Shown here piece by piece: positions 17,576 through 26,392 of a DNA stretch of 64,000 bases (the stretch's first letter is position 1; every line of letters starts with the position of its first letter). The position numbers and the translations under genes were made by a program. The notes beneath the pieces were generated by a model. The model ran no database searches. It was given only the letters and a program-made list of their open reading frames with translations, and was not told where the DNA came from. The DNA is from AC-43 sp963728855 (lineage in GTDB: Bacteria > Actinomycetota > Actinomycetes > Mycobacteriales > Micromonosporaceae): assembly GCA_963728855.1 (NCBI GenBank), contig CAVSLN010000001.1:806001-870000 (forward strand). Direction: 5' to 3'.

Positions 17576-18370
17576 GTGTATGGGGAGGACGTACTGGCGC
17601 GCGACTGGCGGCGCCGCAAGGCGGTACCGGAGCGCGACGCCGAGCCGGACCTCGTGGTCGAGGACGCCGAGTCCGGCTTCTGCGGTGCGGTGGTCGGCTT
17701 CGAGGCGGGCGCGGTCGTGCTGGAGGACCGCTTCGGCAAGCGGCGCAACTTCCCGCTCGTACCGGCGGCGTTCCTGCTCGACGGGCAGCCGGTCACGCTG
17801 CGCCGCCCGCGGGCCGCGGCGCCGGTCCAGCAACGACGGACGGCGAGCGGCTCGGTCGCCGTACCCGACCAGCCGGCCCGGGTCGCGCGGGCCAGCCGGA
17901 TCTGGGTGGAGGGCAGCCACGACGCCGCGCTCGTCGAGCGGGTCTGGGGCGACGACCTGCGCGTGGAAGGCGTCGTGGTGGAGCCGCTCGACGGGATCGA
18001 CGGGCTGCCCGAAGCGGTACGGGCCTTCGGGCCCGGGCCGGGTCGCCGGCTCGGCGTGCTGGTCGACCACCTGGTACCGGGCAGCAAGGAGAGCCGGATC
18101 GTGGCGGCCGTGACCTCCCCTGACGTACTTGTCACCGGGCACCCGTACGTCGACGTGTGGCAGGCGGTGAAGCCGGCCCGGCTCGGCATCCGGGCCTGGC
18201 CGCAGGTACCGCCCGGGCAGCCGTGGAAGGAGGGCGTGTGCGCCGCGCTGGGGGTTGCCCAGCCGGCCGACCTGTGGCGCCGGATCCTGTCCACGGTGCG
18301 CGACTACAAGGACGTGGAGACCCCGCTGGTCAACTCGATGGAACGCCTGATCGACTTCGTCACCGGCTGA
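17576..18370 (+). CDS. DUF3097 family protein
   Basis: 264 residues from GTG 17576, chosen because the family opens with a YGxDVLAxDWRRR-like sequence. A beta-rich N-terminus (SGFCGAVVGFEAGAVVLEDR) is followed by a Toprim-like central part (RIWVEGSHDAALVERVWGDDL, then LGVLVDHLVPGSKESR) that resembles the acidic metal-binding core of Toprim domains. This suggests nucleic-acid or nucleotide work, but the family role is not established. It may be transcribed with the gene at 16857. Confidence 0.8.
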   Translation: MYGEDVLARDWRRRKAVPERDAEPDLVVEDAESGFCGAVVGFEAGAVVLEDRFGKRRNFPLVPAAFLLDGQPVTLRRPRAAAPVQQRRTASGSVAVPDQPARVARASRIWVEGSHDAALVERVWGDDLRVEGVVVEPLDGIDGLPEAVRAFGPGPGRRLGVLVDHLVPGSKESRIVAAVTSPDVLVTGHPYVDVWQAVKPARLGIRAWPQVPPGQPWKEGVCAALGVAQPADLWRRILSTVRDYKDVETPLVNSMERLIDFVTG

Positions 18371-18371
18371 G

Positions 18372-19685
18372 CTACGCGGTCGCCCAGGGATCGCGGGTGA
18401 ACACGAACGTCGCGATGTCCAGGGCGAGGACGGCGCCGCTGCGCGCCCGCCGTACCGTCAGGATCTCCCCTTCGTTCATCCCCGAGCGGCCGCGCCACCG
18501 GTCCGTACCCTCCGGGGTGAACCGCCACCGCGCGGTCGGGTCGGCGACCGGGTAGATCACCAGCTCCCGGCTGCCCGCCTCCCACGCCGCCTCGAACTCC
18601 TTGCCCATCCACCACCACCGGCCGGTCAGCGGCTCGATCTCCGGCGGCGGCGCGGCACCCGGCCGCCACTGCGCCACCGCCACGGGCTCGCGGTCCAGCA
18701 CGGTGGCCAGCAGCCGTCCGCCCAGCGCGGCGATCGAGCTCCCGGCCAGGGTGTACGCGTTCGTGAACGCCACCACCCCGGTACGGGACGGCCGGTGCAC
18801 CACGAGCACCGCCAGGTACCCGGGCATCGAGCCGGTGTGCCCGGCGAACACCCGTTCCCCCTTGCGCCACAGCTGCAGCCCGAGCCCGTGCCCACCGCTC
18901 CAGCGGTCCGGGTCGGCGATCGCCACCGGTACGTACATCTGGGCCACCGAGGCCGGGGCCAGCACCGCCGGTACGGGGTCGGTCAGGAAGGCCGCCCACT
19001 TCGCCAGGTCGGCGGCCGTCGACCAGTACTGGCCGGCCGGCGCCATCGCGCCCGCGTCGTGCCGGGGCTCCTCGCGCAGCGTGCCGTGCCACGGGTGCAC
19101 CACGTACCCCCGGGCGAACGGCTCGGTGGCGTGGTAGGTCGTGCGGTCCATGCCGAGCGGCTCCAGCAGGCGTTTGCCGGCCAGGGCCGCCCAGGGCTCG
19201 CCGGTGATCCGCTCGAGGAGCGCGCCGAGCAGCCCGTACGCGAGGTTGGAGTAGTGGTACGTCCGGTACGGCGGGAGTGCGGCTTTGTGGGGCGTGAGGT
19301 CCGAGAGCAGCCGGTCCACCTCGACGCCGGGCGACCGCTCCCACCACTCGCCGTCCGGCTCGCGCTGCAGCCCCCCGACGTGCGCGAGCAGCTGCCGCAG
19401 GGTGACCCCGCCGGCGGGGGTACCGGGCAGGTGCCGGTCGAGCCGGTCGTCGAGGGAGAGCCGGTCCTCGTCGCGTAACCGTAGGACGAGCGCGGCGGTG
19501 AGGGTCTTGGAGATCGAGCCGATCCGGTACTGGGTGTCCGGGTCGGGCCGGGGGAGGTCACCGGCGCCGGTGAAGTGGGCCAGCGTACCGTCCCGGACCA
19601 CCGCGGCGAGGAGGGAGGGCACCCGACCGGCCGCCTGCGCCCGCGCGACGATCTCGTCGAACCGCCGGATGGTCTCGGGCAGCAT
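18372..19685 (-). CDS. Serine hydrolase of the class C beta-lactamase/esterase fold
   Basis: 437 residues. The catalytic Ser-X-X-Lys is SISK near residue 57, the Tyr-X-Asn is YSN in TYHYSNLAYGLLG, and the third element is GHTGSMPGY. The C-terminal 130 residues form an extra lipocalin-like beta domain common in these enzymes. There is no signal peptide, so it is probably cytoplasmic. Typical roles are peptide, ester or beta-lactam hydrolysis; the substrate is unknown. Met at 19685 was chosen because GGGAGG precedes it; an in-frame Met at 19715 is possible. Confidence 0.88.
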   Translation of the reverse strand: MLPETIRRFDEIVARAQAAGRVPSLLAAVVRDGTLAHFTGAGDLPRPDPDTQYRIGSISKTLTAALVLRLRDEDRLSLDDRLDRHLPGTPAGGVTLRQLLAHVGGLQREPDGEWWERSPGVEVDRLLSDLTPHKAALPPYRTYHYSNLAYGLLGALLERITGEPWAALAGKRLLEPLGMDRTTYHATEPFARGYVVHPWHGTLREEPRHDAGAMAPAGQYWSTAADLAKWAAFLTDPVPAVLAPASVAQMYVPVAIADPDRWSGGHGLGLQLWRKGERVFAGHTGSMPGYLAVLVVHRPSRTGVVAFTNAYTLAGSSIAALGGRLLATVLDREPVAVAQWRPGAAPPPEIEPLTGRWWWMGKEFEAAWEAGSRELVIYPVADPTARWRFTPEGTDRWRGRSGMNEGEILTVRRARSGAVLALDIATFVFTRDPWATA

Positions 19686-19791
19686 GCGTACGCCCTCCCG
19701 CTCGTCTGTGCGCAAACCCTATCCGCTGGCGCCGCCGCCTGGGCCGGCAAGGGGATCGCTGGGGGGTGCACCGGCGTGACACGATCAGGTT

Positions 19792-20217
19792 GTGGCGTGG
19801 ATATGGTTCGTGGTCGGCGTGGCCCTCGTCATCGCCGAGGTGTTCACCACCACCTTCGTCTTGATCATGTTTGCGGCGGGCGCGATAGCCGCGGCCGCCG
19901 CCGCGGCCATCGGGCTTCCGCTATGGGCGCAGGCGCTGGTGTTCGCCGCGGTCTCGGCGGCGGCGCTGGTCGGGGTACGCCCGCTGATCCAGCGGCGCCT
20001 GCACCGTAGCTCCGATCCGGCACCGGTGGGCCTCGCCGCGATCGAGGGGGCGGCCGGGCTGGTGCTGGAGCGGGTCGACGCCGACCACGGGCTGATCAAG
20101 ATCGACGGCGAGATGTGGAGTGCTCGTCCGTACGACGCGACCCAGGTTATCGAGCCTGGTGAGCGCGTACGGGTCATAGAGATCAAGGGCGCGATGGTCC
20201 TTGTCTGGAGGGAGTAG
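19792..20217 (+). CDS. NfeD-like membrane protein
   Basis: 141 residues from GTG 19792. Two or three membrane helices (4-22, 25-42, 45-63) precede a C-terminal OB-like beta domain with EGAAGLVLERVDADHGLIKID, GEMWSARPYDATQVIEPGERV and VRVIEIKGAMVLVW. This is the short NfeD form that partners stomatin-like SPFH proteins. The SPFH gene starts two bases after its stop, so the pair forms a membrane microdomain or quality-control module. Confidence 0.9.
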   Translation: MAWIWFVVGVALVIAEVFTTTFVLIMFAAGAIAAAAAAAIGLPLWAQALVFAAVSAAALVGVRPLIQRRLHRSSDPAPVGLAAIEGAAGLVLERVDADHGLIKIDGEMWSARPYDATQVIEPGERVRVIEIKGAMVLVWRE

Positions 20218-20219
20218 CG

Positions 20220-21275
20220 GTGGAACCGCTCGGAATACTACTGGCGCTGGTCGCCGGGTTCATCGTGCTGTTCGTGGTCATCACGCTGATCCGGGCGGTA
20301 CGGATAGTGCCGCAGCAACGGATGGACGTGGTGGAGCGGCTCGGCCGGTACCACCGCACGCTGTCCCCGGGGATGACGCTGCTGGCGCCGTTCATCGACT
20401 CGGTGCGCACCAAGGTGGACATGCGTGAGCAGGTGGTGAGCTTCCCGCCCCAGCCGGTGATCACCTCGGACAACCTCGTCGTGTCCATCGATACAGTTCT
20501 CTACTTCAAGGTGGTCGACCCGGTCCGGGCCACGTACGAGATCGCCAACTTCCTCCAGGCGATCGAGCAGCTGACCGTCACGACCCTGCGGAACGTGATC
20601 GGCTCCATGGACCTGGAGAAGGCGCTGACCAGCCGGGACGAGATCAACCGGCACCTGTCCGGCGTGCTCGACGAGACCACCGGGCGCTGGGGCATCAAGG
20701 TGACCCGGGTGGAGATCAAGGCGATCGAGCCGCCGCCGTCGATCCGGGACTCGATGGAGAAGCAGATGCGCGCCGAGCGCGACCGCCGCGCCGCTATCCT
20801 GACCGCGGAGGGCGTCAAGCAGTCGCAGATCCTTACCGCGGACGGCGACCGGCAGGGCGCGATCCTGCGCGCACAGGGCGAGCGGGAGGCGCGCATCCTG
20901 CAGGCCGAGGGCCAGGCGAAGGCGATCCAGACGGTCTTCAACGCGGTACACACCGCCAACCCCGACTCCAAGGTGCTGGCCTACCAGTACCTGCAGGCGT
21001 TGCCGCAGATCGCGGCCGGGCAGTCCAACAAGGTGTGGATCATTCCGGCCGAGCTGACCAAGGCCCTCGAAGGGATCGGCGGGGCGCTGGGCAACCTGAT
21101 CCCGGACACCGGCGGCCCGGTGACCACCGAGCCGGTCGAGGAGGCCAACCAGGCGGCGATCGACGACGCCCTAGCCGAGGCGAGGGCGGTCGCGGCGGAG
21201 ACCGAGAAGGAGGCGGTACGGGGCATCGCGGCGGCCCCGACCTACCAGCCGCAGCGCCCGCCCCAACAAACATAG
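20220..21275 (+). CDS. SPFH/Band-7 (stomatin-like) membrane protein
   Basis: 351 residues, GTG start. One N-terminal membrane helix (6-27) is followed by the SPFH domain (VPQQRMDVVERLGRYHRTL, SVDTVLYFKV-type strand) and a long Glu/Ala/Arg coiled coil (about 170-240) that drives oligomerisation. The tail is Pro/Gln-rich. It resembles QmcA/stomatin proteins that form ring-like assemblies at the membrane. It follows the NfeD gene directly. Confidence 0.92.
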   Translation: MEPLGILLALVAGFIVLFVVITLIRAVRIVPQQRMDVVERLGRYHRTLSPGMTLLAPFIDSVRTKVDMREQVVSFPPQPVITSDNLVVSIDTVLYFKVVDPVRATYEIANFLQAIEQLTVTTLRNVIGSMDLEKALTSRDEINRHLSGVLDETTGRWGIKVTRVEIKAIEPPPSIRDSMEKQMRAERDRRAAILTAEGVKQSQILTADGDRQGAILRAQGEREARILQAEGQAKAIQTVFNAVHTANPDSKVLAYQYLQALPQIAAGQSNKVWIIPAELTKALEGIGGALGNLIPDTGGPVTTEPVEEANQAAIDDALAEARAVAAETEKEAVRGIAAAPTYQPQRPPQQT

Positions 21276-21351
21276 TGCGGCGGAACGCCGCTCCTCCCGT
21301 GAGGATCACCTGACGGACAGGTCGCACCGGGCACCCGGCCACAATGACCGG

Positions 21352-22146
21352 GTGCCCGATGCCATCCCGATCACCGATCCCGACGACGAGCGGCTGGCCG
21401 ACTACCGGGCGCTGACCGACGTCGAGCTGCGTACCCGCTGGGAGCCGCCGCACGGCCTGTTCATCGCCGAGGGTGAGCTGGTGCTGTCCCGGGCGCTCAA
21501 GGCCGGCTACCGGCCGCGCTCGGTCCTCGTGGACGCCAGGCGCACCGGCCAGGTACCCGACGTCGACGCCCCGGTGTACGCCGCCTCCCAGCCCGTGCTC
21601 GAAGCCACCACCGGCTTCCACGTGCACCGGGGGATCCTCGCGTCGTTGCACCGCCGCCCGCTGCCGGACCCGGCCGAGGTGCTCGCCGGCGCGACGCGGG
21701 TGGCGATCCTTGAGGACGTCAACAACCACACCAACCTCGGTGCGGTGTTCCGGGGCGCGGCCGCGCTCGGGATGGACGCTGTGCTGCTCTCCCCGTCGTG
21801 CGCCGACCCGCTCTACCGGCGCAGCGTACGGGTGAGCATGGGTGAGGTCTTCGCCGTCCCGTACGCCCGGCTGAGCCCGTGGCCGGACGCGCTCGGCACG
21901 GTCCGCGCCGCCGGCTTCACCCTGCTCGCCCTCACCCCGGCGGCCGATGCCCTGCCCCTGCAACAGCTGTCCGTCGAGCAGCGGCGGCGGCCGGCGCTGC
22001 TGCTCGGTGCCGAGGGGTCCGGCCTGTCCCGGGCCGCGCTGGTGGCCAGCGACGCGCGGGTCACCATCCCGATGCGCCGGGGCGTGGACTCGCTCAACGT
22101 CGCCGCGGCCGCCGCCGTCGCTTTCTGGGAGCTGACAAGGGACTGA
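21352..22146 (+). CDS. SpoU/TrmH-family RNA 2'-O-methyltransferase
   Basis: 264 residues, GTG start at 21352. An N-terminal L30e-like domain (GLFIAEGELVLSRAL) precedes the SPOUT knot with the three family motifs NNHTNLGAVFRGAAALGMD, LLLGAEGSGLS and VTIPMRRGVDSLNVAAAAAV. It transfers methyl from S-adenosylmethionine to a ribose in rRNA or tRNA; the target cannot be told from sequence alone. The following aminotransferase starts 22 bases downstream. Confidence 0.9.
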   Translation: MPDAIPITDPDDERLADYRALTDVELRTRWEPPHGLFIAEGELVLSRALKAGYRPRSVLVDARRTGQVPDVDAPVYAASQPVLEATTGFHVHRGILASLHRRPLPDPAEVLAGATRVAILEDVNNHTNLGAVFRGAAALGMDAVLLSPSCADPLYRRSVRVSMGEVFAVPYARLSPWPDALGTVRAAGFTLLALTPAADALPLQQLSVEQRRRPALLLGAEGSGLSRAALVASDARVTIPMRRGVDSLNVAAAAAVAFWELTRD

Positions 22147-22168
22147 CTTTCGTGGCAGCGTCGCGGAC

Positions 22169-23473
22169 ATGACCGACCTGCTGGCTCGGCACCGGGCCGT
22201 ACTCCCGGCCTGGATGCCGATCTACTACGACGAGCCCATCGAGATCGTGTCCGGCTCCGGCCGCCGGGTCACCGACTCCGCCGGCCGTACCTACCTGGAC
22301 TTCTTCGGTGGCGTGCTGACCACGATGCTCGGGTACGACCTGCCGGAGCTGCGCGACGCGCTGGAGCGCCAGATCCGTACCGGCGTCCTGCACACCTCGA
22401 CGCTCTACCTGATCCGCTCGCAGGTCGAGCTGGCCGAGAAGATCGCCCGGCTCTCCGGGATCCCGGACGCCCGGGTGTTCTTCACCAACTCCGGTACCGA
22501 GGCCAACGAGGCCGCCCTGCTCGTCGCGACCAACTACCGGCGCAGCAACCAGATCCTGGCGCTGCGCAACAGCTACCACGGCCGCACGTACGCGACGATG
22601 GGCGTCACGGGCAACCGCGGCTGGTCCGCCTCCGGCCTGTCCCCGCTGTCGGTGAGCTTCCTGCACTCCGGCGACCGGCTGCGGGGGCTGCTCGCCGGCC
22701 TGTCCGACGAGCGGTACGTCGAGGCGGCAACCGCCGACCTGCGCGAGGTCCTCGCGACCACGACGAGCGGCGACGTGGCCTGCCTGATCGCCGAACCGGT
22801 GCAGGGGGTGGGCGGGTTCGCGTACCCGCCGGACGGGCTCTTCGCCGGGTACCGCAAGGTGCTCGACGAGCACGGCGCGCTGTTCATCTCCGACGAGGTG
22901 CAGACCGGCTGGGGGCGTACGGGCGAGCACTTCTGGGGGTACCAGGCCCACGGGGTCACCCCGGACCTGCTCACCTTCGCCAAGGGCATCGGCAACGGGC
23001 TGGCCCTCGCCGGGGTGGCCGGCCGGGCCGAGGTGATGAACTGCGTACCCGGGATCAGCTTCTCCACGTTCGGCGGCAACCCGCTGGCCACCGCGGGCGG
23101 GAACGCGGTCCTCGACTACCTGCTCCAGCACGACCTGCAGGAAAACGCCGCGCGCCAGGGCCGGCTGCTGCTGGACGGGCTGCGCCCGCTGGCCGACCGG
23201 TGCCCGATCGTCGGCGAGGTACGGGGCAAGGGGCTGATGCTCGCGATCGAGCTGGTCGAGTCCGGCACGACGAACCCGAACGGGTACGCCAGCGCCCGGG
23301 TCCTCGAGGAGTGCAAGCGGGGCGGGCTGCTGGTGGGCAAGGGCGGCCTGTACGGCAACGTGATCCGGATGGGCCCGCCCCTGACGCTGACCGCGGACGA
23401 GGCGCGGGAGGGCCTGGAAATTCTTACCAGTTCAGTGATGACAGTCAATGTAGAGCTGGCTGGCGGGAGCTGA
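22169..23473 (+). CDS. Class III pyridoxal-phosphate aminotransferase (AGXT2/GABA-type)
   Basis: 434 residues. The PLP lysine is Lys272 in TFAKGIGNG. Other landmarks are TNSGTEANEAALL, SYHGRT, the EPVQGVGG loop and SDEVQTGWGRTG. The subgroup resembles alanine-glyoxylate/beta-alanine or 4-aminobutyrate aminotransferases; the amino donor cannot be fixed from sequence. It sits behind the RNA methyltransferase. The next 360 bases have no gene but hold the promoter of the RpiR gene. Confidence 0.9.
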   Translation: MTDLLARHRAVLPAWMPIYYDEPIEIVSGSGRRVTDSAGRTYLDFFGGVLTTMLGYDLPELRDALERQIRTGVLHTSTLYLIRSQVELAEKIARLSGIPDARVFFTNSGTEANEAALLVATNYRRSNQILALRNSYHGRTYATMGVTGNRGWSASGLSPLSVSFLHSGDRLRGLLAGLSDERYVEAATADLREVLATTTSGDVACLIAEPVQGVGGFAYPPDGLFAGYRKVLDEHGALFISDEVQTGWGRTGEHFWGYQAHGVTPDLLTFAKGIGNGLALAGVAGRAEVMNCVPGISFSTFGGNPLATAGGNAVLDYLLQHDLQENAARQGRLLLDGLRPLADRCPIVGEVRGKGLMLAIELVESGTTNPNGYASARVLEECKRGGLLVGKGGLYGNVIRMGPPLTLTADEAREGLEILTSSVMTVNVELAGGS

Positions 23474-23764
23474 CTCGGCAGCCCGGGCGGGAAAGACGGC
23501 CCGATCGGTCACCTGGTTATGGCTGATCGGCCAGGCATTGGCGGCCGACGGGGCTGCGTTCACCGGCGTGACCATCAAGGGAGCGCCGGTCTTCATCTGG
23601 GCGACACGATCGTGCTAGACGCGGCAGATCGCAGCAAAAGCCACAGCCCTCCCAAACCGCCCAGGCCGTTCCGGGGTACCGACGAAACCCCAGGTCAGTG
23701 CGGGTCGGCAGATCGGCCAGGCCAGCCATCCGAGGTAACGAATTTGAAAACTTCTCCCACGGCC

Positions 23765-23791
23765 TTGACAACAACGGGGTGTTAGTAAGAA
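23765..23791 (+). promoter_or_regulatory. Candidate promoter of the rpiR-ngc region
   Basis: A perfect TTGACA at 23765-23770 is followed, after 15 bases, by TAAGAA at 23786-23791. The A/T-rich island stands out from the GC-rich surroundings and lies about 45 bases upstream of the RpiR-type start at 23838. Of bases 23474-23837, this is the only part with a recognisable signal. Confidence 0.5.
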
Positions 23792-23794
23792 CTT

Positions 23795-23810
23795 TTACCA
23801 CTATCGGTAA
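23795..23810. promoter_or_regulatory. Candidate operator, inverted repeat TTACC-N6-GGTAA
   Basis: TTACC at 23795-23799 pairs with GGTAA at 23806-23810 across six bases. It lies just after the candidate -10 and 27 bases before the RpiR start, a suitable place for autorepression by that SIS-domain regulator or for control by a GlcNAc-responsive GntR protein. This is an inference from position and symmetry. Confidence 0.45.
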
Positions 23811-23837
23811 GCTTCTTTTCTGTCTGATGGAGCGCGC

Positions 23838-24788
23838 ATGAGCCAGCCGGAGGCGTCCGCCGCGGAGACCGCGGTGGCGGAAGCCTCGCTGTCCCCTCCC
23901 GCACTGGGTACGGCCGACGGCGTGCTGGTCCGGGTACGGGCCCGGCTGCCCGAGTTCACCGGCGCGCTCCAGCGGGTTGCCGAACAGGTGCTCACCGACC
24001 CCGCCGGCGCGGCCCGGGCCACGATCGTGGAGCTGGCCGAGCGCAGCGGGACCTCACCGGCCACGGTGACCCGGTTCTGCCGGGCGCTGGGCTTCGAGGG
24101 CTACGCCGACCTGCGGCTCGGCATCGCCAGCGAGACCGGCCGAGCCGCCCGGTCGGCCGGCTGGACGGTGGACATCGGGCGGGAGATCCAGCCGACCGAC
24201 CCGCTGGAGCGGGTACTGAACCAGATCATGGCGGCCGACAGCCGCGCACTGCAGGACACCGCGGCCCTGCTCGACCTGCAGGCGGTCGAACGGGCCGCGG
24301 ACGCCATCGCCGCCTCGTCCCGGGTCGACATCTACGGCATCAGCGGCAGCGCCCTGGTCGGCGCGGAGATGCAGCTGTGCCTGCACCGCATCGGCCTGGC
24401 CGCGTGGTCGTGGACGGACGTGCACAACGGGCTGGCCAGTGCGGCGCTGCTGCGTTCGGGCGATGTCGCGCTCGGCGTGTCGCACAGCGGCCAGACCAGG
24501 GAGACCATCGAGATGCTGGCCGAGGCGGGCAGCAGCGGCGCGACCACCATCGCGCTGACCAGCTTCCCGCGCTCGCCGCTGGCCGAGGTTGCCGATGTCG
24601 TGCTGGTACACGCGATGCAGGCGACCACCTTCCGGCCTGACGCCCTGTCCGGGCGCCATCCCCAGCTGGTCGTGCTCGACCTGCTGTACATCGCCGTCGC
24701 GCAGCGTACGCATGACCGTTCGCACGCGGCCTTCCAAGCCACCGCCCGGGCCGTCGGCGGCCACTGGACGGCCAAGGAGGAGCCGTGA
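23838..24788 (+). CDS. MurR/RpiR-family transcriptional regulator
   Basis: 316 residues. A short N-terminal tail precedes an RpiR helix-turn-helix (about 40-105: TIVELAERSGTSPATVTRFC and ALGFEGYADLRLG). A C-terminal SIS domain (about 140-285) follows, with YGISGSALVG and GVSHSGQTRETIEML, which would bind a phosphosugar. The sugar importer genes begin 136 bases downstream on the same strand, so it likely senses phosphorylated amino sugar (GlcNAc-6-P or similar) and controls them. Confidence 0.9.
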   Translation: MSQPEASAAETAVAEASLSPPALGTADGVLVRVRARLPEFTGALQRVAEQVLTDPAGAARATIVELAERSGTSPATVTRFCRALGFEGYADLRLGIASETGRAARSAGWTVDIGREIQPTDPLERVLNQIMAADSRALQDTAALLDLQAVERAADAIAASSRVDIYGISGSALVGAEMQLCLHRIGLAAWSWTDVHNGLASAALLRSGDVALGVSHSGQTRETIEMLAEAGSSGATTIALTSFPRSPLAEVADVVLVHAMQATTFRPDALSGRHPQLVVLDLLYIAVAQRTHDRSHAAFQATARAVGGHWTAKEEP

Positions 24789-24924
24789 GCCGAGGCTGCT
24801 GCGGGGGGACCCCGGTCCGCCTCGCTCCAGACGTCCCCGGTGGGACGAGCACCAGATACACCCCTCGTGTCCCGGTACGCCGGCTGATCCGGCGGACCAC
24901 CTGACCCAACCGAGGAGACACCAC

Positions 24925-26382
24925 ATGTCCCTTTCCCCTGAGTACCCTGACGGGGCGCAGCCGGCATCCCCGGCCAAGCCCGAGGTGAGCCGTCGTACCC
25001 TTCTCCAGCGCGCTGCCGCGGTCGGCATCGCGATCCCGGCGGTCGGGTTGCTGGACGCGTGCGCGACCGGCGGCTCCACGCCGTCCAACCAGAGCACCGG
25101 CGGTGCGAAGAGCGCGACCAACCCGCTCGGCGTCGACTCCAAGGCGCCGCTCGAGGTCGTGATCTTCAACGGCGGGTACGGCGACAAGTACGCCACCGAC
25201 GTCCACGTGCCGCTGTACAAGAAGGCGTTCCCGGACGCCAAGGTCACCGAGTCCAAGACCGAGGAGATCTCGACCACGCTGCAGCCGCGGTACGCCGGCG
25301 GCAACCCGCCTGACGTCGTGGACAACTCCGGGTCGAAGGCCATGGACCAGGGCGCCCTGGTCAAGGACGGCCAGTGCCAGGACCTCAGCGAGCTGCTCGC
25401 CGCACCGTCGGTGGACGACCCCGGCAAGACGGTCAAGGACACCCTGCTGCCCGGCACCGTCGAGGCGGGCACCTACAACGGCAAGCCGTACGTGCTGAAC
25501 TTCGTCTACACGGTCTACGGCATCTGGTACAACGCCAAGCTCTTCCAGAGCAAGGGCTGGACCGCGCCGAAGACGTGGTCGGACTTCACCACGTTGCTGG
25601 GCACCATCAAGGCGGCCGGCATCACCCCGTACGGCTACGCCGGAGCCAACGCCTCGTACTACCAGTACCTGGTGATCCTCACCTCGGCCGCCAAGCTCGG
25701 CGGCGCCGACGTGCTCAAGAACATCGACAACCTGGAGGACGGCGCCTGGCAGGTCGACGCGGTGAAGCAGGCCGCGGCGGCATGGGCCGAGGTCGGTGCC
25801 AAGTACACCGACAAGTCCTTCCTGGGCCTCAAGCACACCGAGGTCCAGCTCAAGCAGAACCAGGACACGCTGGCGCTCTACCCCAGCGGCAACTGGCTGG
25901 AGAACGAGCAGAAGGCCAGCACGCCGGCCACCTTCAACTACGCGATGTTCCCGATCCCCAGCCTGACCGCCTCCGACAAGCTGGACCAGAGCGCGGTGTG
26001 GGCCAGCGCCGGCGAGCCGTTCTTCGTCTCGGCCAAGGGCAAGAACCCCAAGGGCGGCGAGGAGTACCTGCGCCAGATGCTGTCCAAGGCGGGCGCGAAG
26101 GGCTTCACCGAGCAGACCGGCTCGCTGACGGCCGTCCAGGGCGCGTCGCAGGGGCTGACCCTGCCGCCCGGCCTGACCAGCTCCAGCGCGGCGCTGGCGG
26201 CGGCCAAGACCACCTTCTACTACCTGTTCGACAGCTGGTACAAGGAGCTGGACACCGAGCTGCGCTCGGCCACCAACGAGCTGTTCTACCAGGGCGGTAC
26301 GGCCGACAAGTTCGTGGCGCGCATGCAGGCCAAGGCGGACGCGATCAAGAAGGACTCGTCGATCGCCAAGTTCAAGCGCTGA
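24925..26382 (+). CDS. ngcE: N-acetylglucosamine/chitobiose ABC importer, solute-binding lipoprotein (NgcE type)
   Basis: 485 residues from ATG 24925 behind GAGGAGA. The N-terminus carries a twin-arginine sequence (SRRTLLQR) and a lipobox VGLLDAC, so it is probably exported and lipid-anchored outside the membrane. The mature part is a family-1 sugar-binding protein (VVIFNGGYGDKY, NPPDVVDNSG, YPSGNWLENE, SAKGKNP). The gene order SBP-permease-permease without an ATPase matches the streptomycete NgcEFG system, which borrows the shared MsiK ATPase. Confidence 0.82.
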   Translation: MSLSPEYPDGAQPASPAKPEVSRRTLLQRAAAVGIAIPAVGLLDACATGGSTPSNQSTGGAKSATNPLGVDSKAPLEVVIFNGGYGDKYATDVHVPLYKKAFPDAKVTESKTEEISTTLQPRYAGGNPPDVVDNSGSKAMDQGALVKDGQCQDLSELLAAPSVDDPGKTVKDTLLPGTVEAGTYNGKPYVLNFVYTVYGIWYNAKLFQSKGWTAPKTWSDFTTLLGTIKAAGITPYGYAGANASYYQYLVILTSAAKLGGADVLKNIDNLEDGAWQVDAVKQAAAAWAEVGAKYTDKSFLGLKHTEVQLKQNQDTLALYPSGNWLENEQKASTPATFNYAMFPIPSLTASDKLDQSAVWASAGEPFFVSAKGKNPKGGEEYLRQMLSKAGAKGFTEQTGSLTAVQGASQGLTLPPGLTSSSAALAAAKTTFYYLFDSWYKELDTELRSATNELFYQGGTADKFVARMQAKADAIKKDSSIAKFKR

Positions 26383-26392
26383 GCGGAGCGTA

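Noticed and set aside
23474..23764. Riboswitch or leader peptide before the RpiR gene
   Set aside because: No paired structure or reading frame I could support; only the promoter-like signals near 23765-23810.
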